This document shows, piece by piece, positions 1 through 7,996 of a stretch of 64,000 nucleotides of DNA. Source of the stretch: Polynucleobacter sp. AP-Latsch-80-C2 (GTDB lineage: Bacteria > Pseudomonadota > Gammaproteobacteria > Burkholderiales > Burkholderiaceae); NCBI RefSeq assembly GCF_018882185.1, contig NZ_JACVOY010000009.1, forward strand, positions 1 through 64,000, in the 5' to 3' direction. The position numbers were made by a program, and so were the translations under genes. Below the pieces are notes generated by a model. The model saw nothing but the letters and a program-made list of their open reading frames with translations, ran no database searches and had not been told where the DNA came from. Numbering within the stretch: position 1 is the stretch's first letter; each line of letters starts with the position of its first letter.

Positions 1-2
1 CT

Positions 3-125
3 AGCCTGATTAACCAAAGCCTTAAAACCTCTGAAAACCGAGACTTAGCGAATAAGACTCTCAATCAGATGGTGGATGACAGAATCAGTGATGTGAGAAG
101 TCTAGAGGGGAAGTATTGTTCTTGA
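3..125 (+). CDS. 3' end of an unidentified protein (partial)
   Basis: A reading frame is open from the left edge (codons start at base 3) for 40 codons and closes with TGA at 123-125. The fragment is hydrophilic, contains no recognisable motif and ends in Tyr-Cys-Ser. It lies on the same strand as the Smr protein that starts 31 bases later, so it may be the tail of an upstream gene. A 40-codon open frame at an edge can occur by chance, so this is tentative and I assign no function. Confidence 0.35.
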   Translation, partial: SLINQSLKTSENRDLANKTLNQMVDDRISDVRSLEGKYCS

Positions 126-156
126 GGATTAAAAATAACTTTCCGCTAATGTCCTG

Positions 157-618
157 ATGGCTGAGATAGCTCAATGTCCTGAGTGCGGTAACGTACGTCC
201 AGTTTTTGATGAGTGCCCACATTGTGGATCTACTGATTCGCCTACATTATCGGTGGACACGATTGAGATTAATCTTAAGCATGGTCAGCCTCTGGTGGAG
301 GAGGCTTTAGATAATCTTACCGAGCACCTACGCCGCTCTATGGATTTAGGAATCAAAGCCATTGTTCTTATTCATGGATATGGATCAGGTGGTGAGGGCG
401 GACAGATCAAGAGGGCTGTGCATCAAGCCCTCGAAAGCAATCGTTTCTCAGACCGCGTTGATGAATATTATTTTGGTGAACAAGTTCCCGCTGGAAGTGC
501 AGCCTATCAATCATTAATTAAGCGACGACCCGGTTTAAAAGCCCATCTTCAACAGTTCAAAATAGGTAATCCAGGAATAAGCATCCTATTATTAGGTGCA
601 TATGCCAGAAGTGCTTAG
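157..618 (+). CDS. Smr-domain protein with N-terminal zinc ribbon
   Basis: Protein of 153 residues. Residues 7-10 (CPEC) and 20-23 (CPHC) form a four-cysteine zinc-ribbon knuckle. The rest is a small Smr (MutS2 C-terminal-like) domain: a predicted helix with a Leu-Arg-Arg segment, then the strand and glycine-rich loop LIHGYGSGGEGG (about residues 71-82) followed by a helix. Smr domains are known as nucleic-acid nicking or binding modules of MutS2 and of stand-alone proteins, so a nucleic-acid role is likely by family, but the substrate is unknown. No good Shine-Dalgarno sequence precedes this ATG, so the start is uncertain. The next gene begins 30 bases downstream on the same strand. Confidence 0.75.
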   Translation: MAEIAQCPECGNVRPVFDECPHCGSTDSPTLSVDTIEINLKHGQPLVEEALDNLTEHLRRSMDLGIKAIVLIHGYGSGGEGGQIKRAVHQALESNRFSDRVDEYYFGEQVPAGSAAYQSLIKRRPGLKAHLQQFKIGNPGISILLLGAYARSA

Positions 619-648
619 AATGGACGTATATCCTTGAAAAGGCAGAAT

Positions 649-978
649 ATGACTAATAAATCCAGTCCCACAAATTCAGAAGAAATTAATCCAGAGCAAC
701 TGCTCGGAGACTTCAAGGCGCTTATGGCGGATGCTGAGGCACTCATTAAAGCCACAGCGAGTCATGAGGATGGGGCAATTGCATCCATTCGCTCTAAGGC
801 GATAGATACCCTCAGTAATGCCAAAGAGAATCTCTCAAATTTAGAAGGCACTCTAGCTGATAAGGCAAAGGTGGTGGCTGAAGGTGCGGATGACTTTGTT
901 CATCGCAATCCGTGGGAGGCAGTTGGAGTTGCCGCTGGATTGGGATTGCTGATTGGTCTATTAATGCGTCGTCACTGA
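649..978 (+). CDS. DUF883 family membrane-anchored protein (YqjD/ElaB type)
   Basis: About 109 residues: a long polar helix rich in Ala, Glu and Lys, the signature HRNPWEAVGVAAGLG, and a C-terminal hydrophobic segment ending in positively charged residues. This is the YqjD/ElaB/YgaM family. In E. coli these are stationary-phase inner-membrane proteins anchored by the C-terminal helix, and YqjD has been reported to bind ribosomes. The ATG at 649 is chosen over an in-frame TTG at 634 because AAAAGG lies at a suitable distance before it. It is first in a three-gene set with YqjE-like and YqjK-like genes, the same order as in enterobacteria. Confidence 0.8.
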   Translation: MTNKSSPTNSEEINPEQLLGDFKALMADAEALIKATASHEDGAIASIRSKAIDTLSNAKENLSNLEGTLADKAKVVAEGADDFVHRNPWEAVGVAAGLGLLIGLLMRRH

Positions 979-985
979 GCATCCC

Positions 986-1354
986 ATGTCACAAGAAAAT
1001 TTACTCTCATCCATTAAGAATCTTGCTGCAACAGGAGCATCGATTGCGCAAACACGCATAGAGCTGCTTTCGGTCGATGTGCAAATTGCTCGTGCTAAAT
1101 CTATCCGACTAATGGTAATGATTGTGTGTGCACTTTTCTTTTTATTCGTTGGATTAGTGATGCTGTCTCTACTCATTGTGATTTACTACTGGGACTCCAA
1201 TAGGATGTTGGCGCTCAGTCTTTTGACCGCCAGCTATTTGACGATAGGACTCATACTGGTATTGCTTGTGAGGCAATCGCTCATTACGATGCCTAAGCTT
1301 TTTGAAGCATCCATTGCAGAGTTCGCAAAGGATCGCGAGGAGCTGTCTCGCTGA
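986..1354 (+). CDS. Phage-holin-like membrane protein (YqjE family)
   Basis: Protein of 122 residues with two hydrophobic segments (about 38-62 and 73-97) joined by a short polar loop, an N-terminal amphipathic helix and an acidic/basic C-terminal tail. This pattern fits the Phage_holin_3_6/YqjE family, small inner-membrane proteins of unknown exact function. They are not phage genes despite the family name. It lies 7 bases after the DUF883 gene, and its stop codon overlaps the next start by one base (TGATG at 1352-1356), so translation of the trio is probably coupled. Confidence 0.75.
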   Translation: MSQENLLSSIKNLAATGASIAQTRIELLSVDVQIARAKSIRLMVMIVCALFFLFVGLVMLSLLIVIYYWDSNRMLALSLLTASYLTIGLILVLLVRQSLITMPKLFEASIAEFAKDREELSR

Positions 1355-1632
1355 TGCAAAACTTAGCTCAATTAGAACAGCGTCGTCATGATTTGCAAAC
1401 TCAGGCTAATCGAGAGCGTAAAGAATTTTCCTTGCACTTTGAACCCTTGGAAAAGTCTCTATCTTGGGCTGATAAAGGCGTCGATATTTTTAATTTCTTC
1501 AAAAGTAATCCCGTTCTTCTGACGGGAGCTTTTGCTGGACTCGCTCATTACAAACCAAAGCTAGCAAGTAGGGTGCTGGCTTTCGGAATGGGCGCTATGA
1601 AGTTAGTCAAAAGCGCAAGGCATCTCATCTAA
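1354..1632 (+). CDS. YqjK-like protein
   Basis: Protein of 92 residues. The N-terminal half is a charged predicted coiled coil starting at a Leu-Glu-Gln-Arg-Arg segment. The C-terminal half is moderately hydrophobic with a SNPVLLTGAFAGL segment. Size, layout and position after a YqjE-like gene match YqjK, whose function is unknown. Its TAA (1630-1632) overlaps the stop codon of the convergent apt gene, so the two transcripts meet tail to tail with no space for a separate terminator. Confidence 0.7.
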   Translation: MQNLAQLEQRRHDLQTQANRERKEFSLHFEPLEKSLSWADKGVDIFNFFKSNPVLLTGAFAGLAHYKPKLASRVLAFGMGAMKLVKSARHLI

Positions 1633-2147
1633 CTTTTCAGAACAGATTTATTGATGATGTGATGTTGATTCAGGAGCTTACTGCCATTGAGCAGCTCAAT
1701 CTCCAATAGAGTGAGCGCCCCGGCGACTTCAAAGCCTGCGCTGCGAATTAACTTGTCAGCCGCTATTAATGTCCCACCCGTAGCAAGAACATCGTCTAGC
1801 AAAAGAACCTTGGCTCCTGCAGGTAAAGTGGATTGTTGGATTTCTAAAGAATCCGCACCATATTCGAGCCCATAAGATTCACGATGTGTGGCTAAGGGGA
1901 GTTTATTGGGTTTACGGGCTAACGCAAGGCCTTTATGAGCATGGTGGGCTAATGCAGACCCAAAGATAAAGCCTCGGGACTCAATACCCAGAATATGGGT
2001 GTAATCAAACTCTTGGGCCAATAGATTGAGTTGATTGATAGCCTCCTTAAATGCTTGGGGATTCACAAGCAATGGCGATATATCTCGAAACAGGATTCCG
2101 GGTTTAGGAAAGTCGGGAACTCCAGGGAGATAATCTAATAAATTCAT
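1629..2147 (-). CDS. apt: Adenine phosphoribosyltransferase
   Basis: Protein of 172 residues, the normal length of bacterial Apt. It makes AMP from adenine and PRPP in the cytoplasm (purine salvage). The N-terminus carries the Apt signature PDFPKPGILFRDISPLL, followed by GIESRGFIFG. The PRPP-binding motif VLLLDDVLATGGTL lies at about residues 113-126. The start is 21 bases from the start of a divergent adenine-releasing nucleosidase, so producer and consumer of adenine are divergently paired. The 3' end overlaps the end of the YqjK-like gene by 4 bases. Confidence 0.95.
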   Translation of the reverse strand: MNLLDYLPGVPDFPKPGILFRDISPLLVNPQAFKEAINQLNLLAQEFDYTHILGIESRGFIFGSALAHHAHKGLALARKPNKLPLATHRESYGLEYGADSLEIQQSTLPAGAKVLLLDDVLATGGTLIAADKLIRSAGFEVAGALTLLEIELLNGSKLLNQHHIINKSVLKS

Positions 2148-2168
2148 TTTGCTGTTTTAATCTCTATT

Positions 2169-2735
2169 ATGAAAAACGATCTTCTGATTATCACCGCCTT
2201 AGAGGCTGAGCTCAATCGTGATGTTTTGCCTGCGGGTGTCGAGATAGTCTATACAGGGGTTGGGAAGATCAATGCCTCAATTGCAAGCTATCAGGCCATT
2301 CATCGATTAAAGCCAAAGCATATTATTAATTTTGGTACGGCTGGAAAAATTAATCCCCAAATTCAGGGCTTACTAGAAATTGGCGCAGTGATACAAAGGG
2401 ATATGAATGCCGAACCTTTGGCTCCGCGTGGCAAGACTCCCTTTAGTCATACACCAACGAAATATCACTCCAGTAGCGGGTTCTATATCTGCGGAACGGG
2501 CGATAGCTTTGTTAATTCGCATGATGAATGGCTTCATCAACAAAAAGTGGATCTTGTTGATATGGAGCTATTTGCTATTGCTGCAGTGGCACATCACCAT
2601 GGCATTCCATGGAAGTCGTTTAAATACATCACCGATGATGCCAACGAAAACTCTGGGTCTGATTGGCAGGGCAAAGTAAACCACGGCCAAGAGCTCTATT
2701 TGGCCATGCTCAATAAGGTCTTGGAGCAATTTTAA
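2169..2735 (+). CDS. Nucleosidase of the MTA/SAH nucleosidase (PNP_UDP_1) family
   Basis: Protein of 188 residues, somewhat shorter than E. coli MtnN (about 230). Family landmarks: an N-terminal ITALEAEL strand-turn, YTGVGKINA, the glycine loop INFGTAGKI, the purine/ribose segment VDMELFAIA and the catalytic-Asp segment ITDDAN. Such enzymes hydrolyse 5'-methylthioadenosine and/or S-adenosylhomocysteine, releasing adenine. The divergent apt gene would recycle the adenine, which supports this reading. The exact substrate cannot be fixed from sequence; a futalosine-type or other nucleosidase is possible. Confidence 0.75.
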   Translation: MKNDLLIITALEAELNRDVLPAGVEIVYTGVGKINASIASYQAIHRLKPKHIINFGTAGKINPQIQGLLEIGAVIQRDMNAEPLAPRGKTPFSHTPTKYHSSSGFYICGTGDSFVNSHDEWLHQQKVDLVDMELFAIAAVAHHHGIPWKSFKYITDDANENSGSDWQGKVNHGQELYLAMLNKVLEQF

Positions 2736-2760
2736 CCAAGCTATATGGACAAGTAATGCC

Positions 2761-2782
2761 GAATTAGCTATTGGGCTAATTC
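2761..2782 (+). terminator. Perfect 8-bp inverted repeat after the nucleosidase gene
   Basis: GAATTAGC (2761-2768) and GCTAATTC (2775-2782) form a perfect stem with a 6-base loop, 26 bases after the nucleosidase stop and followed by ATCTTTT. The uridine run is weak, so it may be a modest terminator or a regulatory dyad upstream of the outer-membrane protein gene. Nothing else stands out in the 141-base gap 2736-2876. Confidence 0.4.
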
Positions 2783-2876
2783 ATCTTTTGGGGAAAACCC
2801 GAGCTCAAAAAGTCCCAAAAATTCATTAGGATTTAGCTTGTTGTATTAATAAATATCTAATAAAAACGGAAGAGAC

Positions 2877-3608
2877 ATGAAAAAAATCAAGATTAGCTTA
2901 CTGGTAACCACGATTACTGGTTTTGCTGCGACAGGTGCGCTTGCCCAGTCAAAAGCGAATGCTTGGGAAGGCGCATACGGACAAGTAGGCGTTGGTTATG
3001 GAAACTTTGCACCCTCTATTAGTAATGGCACAGCCACAATTCCAACTGGTAGATCAGCCCCTTATCCGGCAACAATATCGGGGACAACATCGGCTACTAA
3101 CGTTAATAACATTAATACTGGTTTAGTTACTATTGCTGCTGGATACAACTTTGGTATCAATGAAAATTATGTTTTGGGCATTGGTGCTACTTACTATCCT
3201 GGCGCCAGCTCTTCAGCAACCGGGACTTTGAATACTTTGTATAACGGCAACGTTGTTGGTAGTACCAATGCAACTTATAACATCAAGAACCTCTACAATA
3301 TTTTCTTGAGCCCAGGTTATGTGATTGATAAAGATCGCTTAGCCTATTTGAAGATTGGCTATACCGGCTCTACAATTGGTTTATCTTCACCAATTTTGAC
3401 TTACAACACCACTAATTTATCAGGCATTAATCTGGGTCTAGGCTACAAACAGATGATCAATGCCCAGTGGTACGCTTTTGGTGAGGCAAATTATGCGTCT
3501 TATGGAAGCCAAACTGCTTCTGCGACGACAACTAAAGGTACTTCTGTTAGTAATTCTATTAAAGGGACTGGAATGGATCTTTTGGTCGGCATCGGTTATC
3601 GCTTCTAA
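2877..3608 (+). CDS. Outer-membrane beta-barrel protein
   Basis: Protein of 243 residues with a clear Sec signal peptide (MKKIK, hydrophobic core, cleavage after ALA at about residue 23). The mature part is rich in Gly, Ser, Thr, Asn and Tyr with alternating short strands and ends in GIGYRF; a terminal Phe is the classic outer-membrane insertion signal. It resembles small porin-like/OmpA-barrel proteins (opacity family) common in Polynucleobacter. Function is unknown. GGAAGAG lies just upstream of the ATG. It appears to be a single-gene unit, closed by a strong terminator. Confidence 0.8.
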   Translation: MKKIKISLLVTTITGFAATGALAQSKANAWEGAYGQVGVGYGNFAPSISNGTATIPTGRSAPYPATISGTTSATNVNNINTGLVTIAAGYNFGINENYVLGIGATYYPGASSSATGTLNTLYNGNVVGSTNATYNIKNLYNIFLSPGYVIDKDRLAYLKIGYTGSTIGLSSPILTYNTTNLSGINLGLGYKQMINAQWYAFGEANYASYGSQTASATTTKGTSVSNSIKGTGMDLLVGIGYRF

Positions 3609-3625
3609 TGCTGCGTTAGGATTAC

Positions 3626-3653
3626 AAAAAGCCCTCAAATTGAGGGCTTTTTC
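3626..3653 (+). terminator. Rho-independent terminator of the outer-membrane protein gene
   Basis: AAAAAGCCCTCAA pairs with TTGAGGGCTTTTT around a minimal loop, 18 bases after the stop codon. The stem is GC-rich at its centre and followed by a T-rich run, with A residues on the 5' side, so it could act in both directions. Confidence 0.9.
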
Positions 3654-3735
3654 ATTTTTATCTGTATTTAACATGGAACTGGCCAGCTCTATACTTGGCG
3701 GTAATATAAAAAATACATGAGACAAGACTTGGACA

Positions 3736-5409
3736 ATGACTAATCCTAGTAAGCCATGGCTAAAAAGCTATCCAGAGGGCGTTCCTCACACTGTTGAGGA
3801 ATCTTCAAACACCTCCTTAGTGGAGATGTTTGAAGAGTCATTTGCAAGCTTTCCAAATCGCAAGGCTTGTGAATATCTCGGAAAGTTTATGACTTACCGT
3901 GACCTAGATGATCAGTCCAAAAATTTTGCATCATATCTGCAGTCCTTAGGCCTTGAGCGTGGTTCGCGTGTTGCCATCATGCTGCCTAATGTCATTCAAT
4001 TTCAGATAGCAATGATGGGGGTCTTGCGTGCAGGTTTTGTGGTGGTGAATGTCAACCCGCTATACACTGCGAGAGAATTGGAGTATCAGCTCAAGGATAG
4101 TGGCGCTTCTGTACTAATTATTTTGGAAAACTTTGCCCACGTTTACCAAAATATTAGTAAGCAAGCGCCTATGCACAAAACCATTGTTACTAGTCTTGGG
4201 GAATTTATTGGAGCTAAAGGTGCAATAGTTGACTTTGTAGTTCGGCATATCAAGAAAGCCGTACCTCAGTGGAGTCTTCCTCAGAGCATTCAATTCAAAG
4301 ATGCCATTCAACTAGGGGCTAAGAATACTTTTCAGAAGCCCACGATTTGCGCGGATGACCCTGCCTTTTTGCAGTACACCGGTGGCACTACCGGTATTTC
4401 TAAAGGTGCGGTTTTATTGCATCGAAATATCTTAGCCAATGCAAAGCAAATCGAGGTGTGGCTTGAGCCTGGTTTGAAGGGTAAGCATATTGAGCAACTC
4501 ATTTTTTTATGTGCCTTGCCGCTGTATCACATCTTTGCACTGACGGCCTGTGCAGTTTTTGGTGCTCGCAAGGGTGGTATGTTAATCATGGTTCCTAATC
4601 CACGCGATATTCCAGGCTTTATTAAGCTTCTCAAATCACATCCTAATATTCATATTTTCCCTGGTGTAAATACGCTATTCAATGCACTGATACATCGCCC
4701 AGAATTCTCCAAAATAAAACTCCCTAATTTGTTAGTCACCATTGGTGGTGGTATGGCGATGCAAAAAGTCGTTGCAGATGAATGGCAAAAACTTACCGGT
4801 ATTCCTATCGCTGAAGGTTATGGTCTTTCTGAGACTTCCCCTGTAGCTTGCGTCAATACGCCACTGATTGATAGTTTTACTGGCCATGTCGGCTTGCCAG
4901 TGCCAGGCACTGAAGTTGTAATTTTGGGTGAAAACGATACTGAAGTGCCTTTAGGGCAGGCTGGTGAAATTTGTATTCGGGGACCTCAAGTGATGACCCG
5001 ATACTGGAACATGCCAGATGAAACACGCAATGTCTTTACTGCTGATGGTTACTTTCGTTCGGGAGACATTGGCACGATGGATGTCGACGGTTATGTCAAG
5101 ATTATTGATCGCAAGAAGGATATGATCATTGTGTCTGGCTTTAAAGTTTTTCCAAATGAGGTCGAGGAAGTTTTATCTTTGATGCCAGGAATCTTAGAAT
5201 GCGCTGTTATCGGCACTCCAGACGACGACACTGGAGAAGCAGTCAAAGCTTTCATTGTTAAAGAGCATGAGCACTTAACTGAAGAGCAGGTACTGGCTTA
5301 TTGCAAGCAGCAGATGACAAACTATAAGCGTCCAAAGAAAATTATTTTTCGTACCGAACTACCAAAGACCAATGTTGGAAAAATCCTGCGCCGCGAGTTA
5401 AGAGATTAA
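3736..5409 (+). CDS. fadD: Long-chain fatty acid-CoA ligase
   Basis: Protein of 557 residues, the usual FadD length. It activates fatty acids to acyl-CoA with ATP at the inner membrane. Adenylate-forming landmarks: the P-loop-like YTGGTTGISKGA (about residue 213), EGYGLSETSP in the middle, the hinge region RSGDIGTMD, then DRKKDMIIVSGFKVFPNEVE and the C-terminal catalytic lysine in KTNVGKILRREL. Its stop overlaps the start of the acyltransferase gene by one base (TAATG), implying translational coupling and a shared role in acyl-chain handling. Confidence 0.9.
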   Translation: MTNPSKPWLKSYPEGVPHTVEESSNTSLVEMFEESFASFPNRKACEYLGKFMTYRDLDDQSKNFASYLQSLGLERGSRVAIMLPNVIQFQIAMMGVLRAGFVVVNVNPLYTARELEYQLKDSGASVLIILENFAHVYQNISKQAPMHKTIVTSLGEFIGAKGAIVDFVVRHIKKAVPQWSLPQSIQFKDAIQLGAKNTFQKPTICADDPAFLQYTGGTTGISKGAVLLHRNILANAKQIEVWLEPGLKGKHIEQLIFLCALPLYHIFALTACAVFGARKGGMLIMVPNPRDIPGFIKLLKSHPNIHIFPGVNTLFNALIHRPEFSKIKLPNLLVTIGGGMAMQKVVADEWQKLTGIPIAEGYGLSETSPVACVNTPLIDSFTGHVGLPVPGTEVVILGENDTEVPLGQAGEICIRGPQVMTRYWNMPDETRNVFTADGYFRSGDIGTMDVDGYVKIIDRKKDMIIVSGFKVFPNEVEEVLSLMPGILECAVIGTPDDDTGEAVKAFIVKEHEHLTEEQVLAYCKQQMTNYKRPKKIIFRTELPKTNVGKILRRELRD

Positions 5410-6143
5410 TGTCAGTGCTGATTCGTTCCTTCTTGTTTTATCTTTACTTAATCTCAATAACGATCATTGCAGCAGTTCTGTGTGTCATTATCACGCCAGT
5501 CACTAGTGTCCAGCAACGCTATGCGCTCGTTCGCTATTGGAGTGGTCTGAACTTATGGATGCTAGATAAGATATGCAACATTCAGTGTCACGTTTTAGGA
5601 ATGGAGCATATTCACGCGTGCGGTTCTAAGCCTATGATTTTGCTGAGTAAGCATCAATCAGCCTGGGAAACGATTGTTTACCCCTATCTATTTCCCAAGA
5701 CTCTATGCTTTGTTTCAAAGCGAGAGCTACTATGGCTACCATTTTTTGGGTGGGCTTTAGCCTCATTAAAAATGATCACCATCAATCGAGGAGATCGGGA
5801 AGCGGCCCGTGCAGCTGTCGCAGTGCAAGGAAGAGAGCGCTTGACTCAAGGCCAGTGGATCGCTATTTTTCCAGAGGGAACGAGAACGCCAGTAGGCTCT
5901 TATCGACCCTATCGCAAGGGTGGGTTTCGTTTAGCCATTGCGACTAATACCGACATTATTCCCGTAGCGCAAAACGCTGGAAATGTTTGGCCGCGCAATA
6001 GCTTTAGAAAGTATCCGGGACTAATCACGGTAACGATTGGCCCGGCTATCTCAGTTAAAGATAAGACTGAAGAAAAAATTCAAATAGAAGTAGAGGCATG
6101 GATCGAAGGCGAAATGCATCGCATCGATCCAGCCGCATACTAG
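5409..6143 (+). CDS. 1-acyl-sn-glycerol-3-phosphate acyltransferase-like protein (PlsC family)
   Basis: Protein of 244 residues with an N-terminal membrane segment (about 8-30). The acyltransferase block I is KHQSAWE (about residue 80), so the catalytic His is followed by HX4E instead of the textbook HX4D. Block III is FPEGTRTP. The gene is coupled to fadD, so it probably esterifies acyl chains onto lysophosphatidate or another lysolipid. The HX4E form resembles what I recall for many betaproteobacterial members, so it is probably not a loss of function. The paralogue role (PlsC or another lyso-lipid acyltransferase) is unresolved. Confidence 0.85.
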   Translation: MSVLIRSFLFYLYLISITIIAAVLCVIITPVTSVQQRYALVRYWSGLNLWMLDKICNIQCHVLGMEHIHACGSKPMILLSKHQSAWETIVYPYLFPKTLCFVSKRELLWLPFFGWALASLKMITINRGDREAARAAVAVQGRERLTQGQWIAIFPEGTRTPVGSYRPYRKGGFRLAIATNTDIIPVAQNAGNVWPRNSFRKYPGLITVTIGPAISVKDKTEEKIQIEVEAWIEGEMHRIDPAAY

Positions 6144-6150
6144 TTTTCTA

Positions 6151-7902
6151 TTAATTCTTTGGGGTTTTGCCAACCATTTTGGCCGCTCTCAAGAAATCAA
6201 AGTCCACTCCTTTATCAGCCTGCATTACGGTATCTAAAAATAGCTTTTGATAGCCACGTTCAGCAGTAGGAGAGGTAATGGGATTTTCTTGAGCGCGTTT
6301 AGCCAATTCTTCATCGGATATGAGAAGACTAATTTCACGATTTTGAACACTCAGACGAATTTGGTCGCCGCTACGCACATGCGCTAAGGGTCCGCCAATG
6401 GCTGATTCTGGGGTGACGTGCAACACAATCGTTCCAAATGCGGTTCCGCTCATTCGCCCATCAGAGATGCGCACAATATCTTTTACGCCGGCACGAGCAA
6501 GCTTCATCGGGATTGGGATGTAGCCGGCCTCAGGCATGCCTGGAGCTCCTTTGGGCCCAATATTTTTGAGCACCAAAATATCATCGGCTGTGACATCTAA
6601 ATCCGGGCTATCGATTCGCGTAACCAGATCTTCTGCATTTTCAAAAACGACGGCACGTCCAGTGTGCTCCATCAATTGTTCGTTGGCAGCCGATTGTTTG
6701 ATGATGGCGCCACCAGGAGCCAGATTGCCATACAGTACTGCAATGCTGCCGCGGGGATAAATTGGGTTGTCAAATTTACGGACTACCTCTTGTTTAAAGC
6801 TAGGGGGTGCAGCGTCAATTTCTTCGCCCAAGGTTTTACCAGTTACGGTCATGGTATTTAATTTCATGAGTGGCTTTAATTCACGAAGCAGGGTAGTCAT
6901 GCCTCCAGCATCATGAAAGTTTTCCATGTAGTGATCACCAGAGGGCTTTAGATCAACGAGAACAGGGGTTTCGTTTCCCATTCTATCGAGCGCATCTAAA
7001 TCGATCTCAAGACCCATGCGCCCGGCAATGGCTGCAAGATGAACAATGCCGTTGGTTGAGCCACCAATCGCCAATAAAACACGCATGGCATTTTCAAATG
7101 CATCAGCAGTCAGCACTTTATCTATGGTCAAACCATCTTTAGCCATTTGCACAGCGCATGTACCCGTTTCCTCTGCAATACGGATGCGGTCAGCCGTGAC
7201 AGCTGGGGGTGTGGCACCACCAGGTACCGTCATGCCTAGCGCTTCGGAGATGCAGGCCATCGTACTAGCCGTTCCCATTACAGAACAGGTACCTACGCTA
7301 GCAACCAACTGATCATTAACCTCATCCTTTTCAACTTCATCAATTTCACCAGCACGGAATTTTCCCCAGTAGCGACGACAGTCAGTACAAGCACCCACTC
7401 GTTCACTACGATGTGACCCTGTCAACATGGAGCCAGTGATTAGCTGAATGGCTGGAAGACCTGCAGAGGCGGCGCCCATCATCTGTGCGGGAACTGTTTT
7501 ATCGCATCCACCAATCATCACTACTGCATCCATTGGTTGAGCGCGCAGCATTTCTTCTGTATCCATCGACATGAGATTGCGAAGATACATGCTAGTAGGT
7601 GCTGCAAAACTTTCATGAATGGAGATGGTAGGAAATTCCATTGGAAGTCCACCAGCAAGCATGACGCCACGTTTTACAGCCTCTATGAGTTGTGGCATAT
7701 TGCCATGACAAGGGTTAAATGCGCTACCAGTATTAATAATGCCAATGACTGGGCGATCGAGTGCGCTATTGGTATATCCAGCCCCTTTGATAAAGGCTTT
7801 GCGCAGAAATAAGGAGAAGCCCTTATCGCCATAACTGGTGAGACCTTTGCGCAAACCGCTATCAGGTTTTTGATCAGATGGATTTTTAGGCTTCGTGCTC
7901 AT
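6151..7902 (-). CDS. IlvD/Edd-family dehydratase, probably sugar-acid (arabinonate-type)
   Basis: Protein of 583 residues. Iron-sulfur cysteines are visible in NPCHGNMPQL, GGCDKTVPA and GACTDCRRYW. The last motif, followed by a Lys-Phe-Arg-Ala-Gly segment, is typical of the L-arabinonate/sugar-acid dehydratase branch; classical dihydroxy-acid dehydratase IlvD differs here. The expected reaction is removal of water from an aldonate to give a 2-keto-3-deoxy acid. No other sugar-acid genes are nearby. Upstream on the same strand are an outer-membrane transporter and a membrane protein that may belong to the same unit. A function as a valine/isoleucine-pathway IlvD cannot be fully excluded. Confidence 0.8.
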   Translation of the reverse strand: MSTKPKNPSDQKPDSGLRKGLTSYGDKGFSLFLRKAFIKGAGYTNSALDRPVIGIINTGSAFNPCHGNMPQLIEAVKRGVMLAGGLPMEFPTISIHESFAAPTSMYLRNLMSMDTEEMLRAQPMDAVVMIGGCDKTVPAQMMGAASAGLPAIQLITGSMLTGSHRSERVGACTDCRRYWGKFRAGEIDEVEKDEVNDQLVASVGTCSVMGTASTMACISEALGMTVPGGATPPAVTADRIRIAEETGTCAVQMAKDGLTIDKVLTADAFENAMRVLLAIGGSTNGIVHLAAIAGRMGLEIDLDALDRMGNETPVLVDLKPSGDHYMENFHDAGGMTTLLRELKPLMKLNTMTVTGKTLGEEIDAAPPSFKQEVVRKFDNPIYPRGSIAVLYGNLAPGGAIIKQSAANEQLMEHTGRAVVFENAEDLVTRIDSPDLDVTADDILVLKNIGPKGAPGMPEAGYIPIPMKLARAGVKDIVRISDGRMSGTAFGTIVLHVTPESAIGGPLAHVRSGDQIRLSVQNREISLLISDEELAKRAQENPITSPTAERGYQKLFLDTVMQADKGVDFDFLRAAKMVGKTPKN

Positions 7903-7934
7903 GATTGTCTTTTTGTCTCTACTGTATTTATGTT

Positions 7935-7957
7935 CAATAACTTATCGATAGTTATTG
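7935..7957. promoter_or_regulatory. Inverted repeat upstream of the dehydratase gene
   Basis: CAATAAC (7935-7941) and GTTATTG (7951-7957) are perfect 7-bp arms around TATCGATA, 33 bases upstream of the dehydratase start. Arm length and spacing suit a dimeric regulator binding site, and the element could equally be a weak hairpin after the transporter gene. There is no T run. The regulator is unknown. Confidence 0.4.
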
Positions 7958-7996
7958 GTCTTTATGGAGATTGTAGCTATTCAAAATCTAAAATGC

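Noticed and set aside
986..1354. Prophage remnant because of a holin-like family name
   Set aside because: The gene sits in a YqjD-YqjE-YqjK-type operon, and no other phage gene is present.
6151..7902. Standard dihydroxy-acid dehydratase (IlvD)
   Set aside because: The CTDCRRYW-type motif points to the sugar-acid branch, and no branched-chain amino acid genes are adjacent; kept as a minor alternative.
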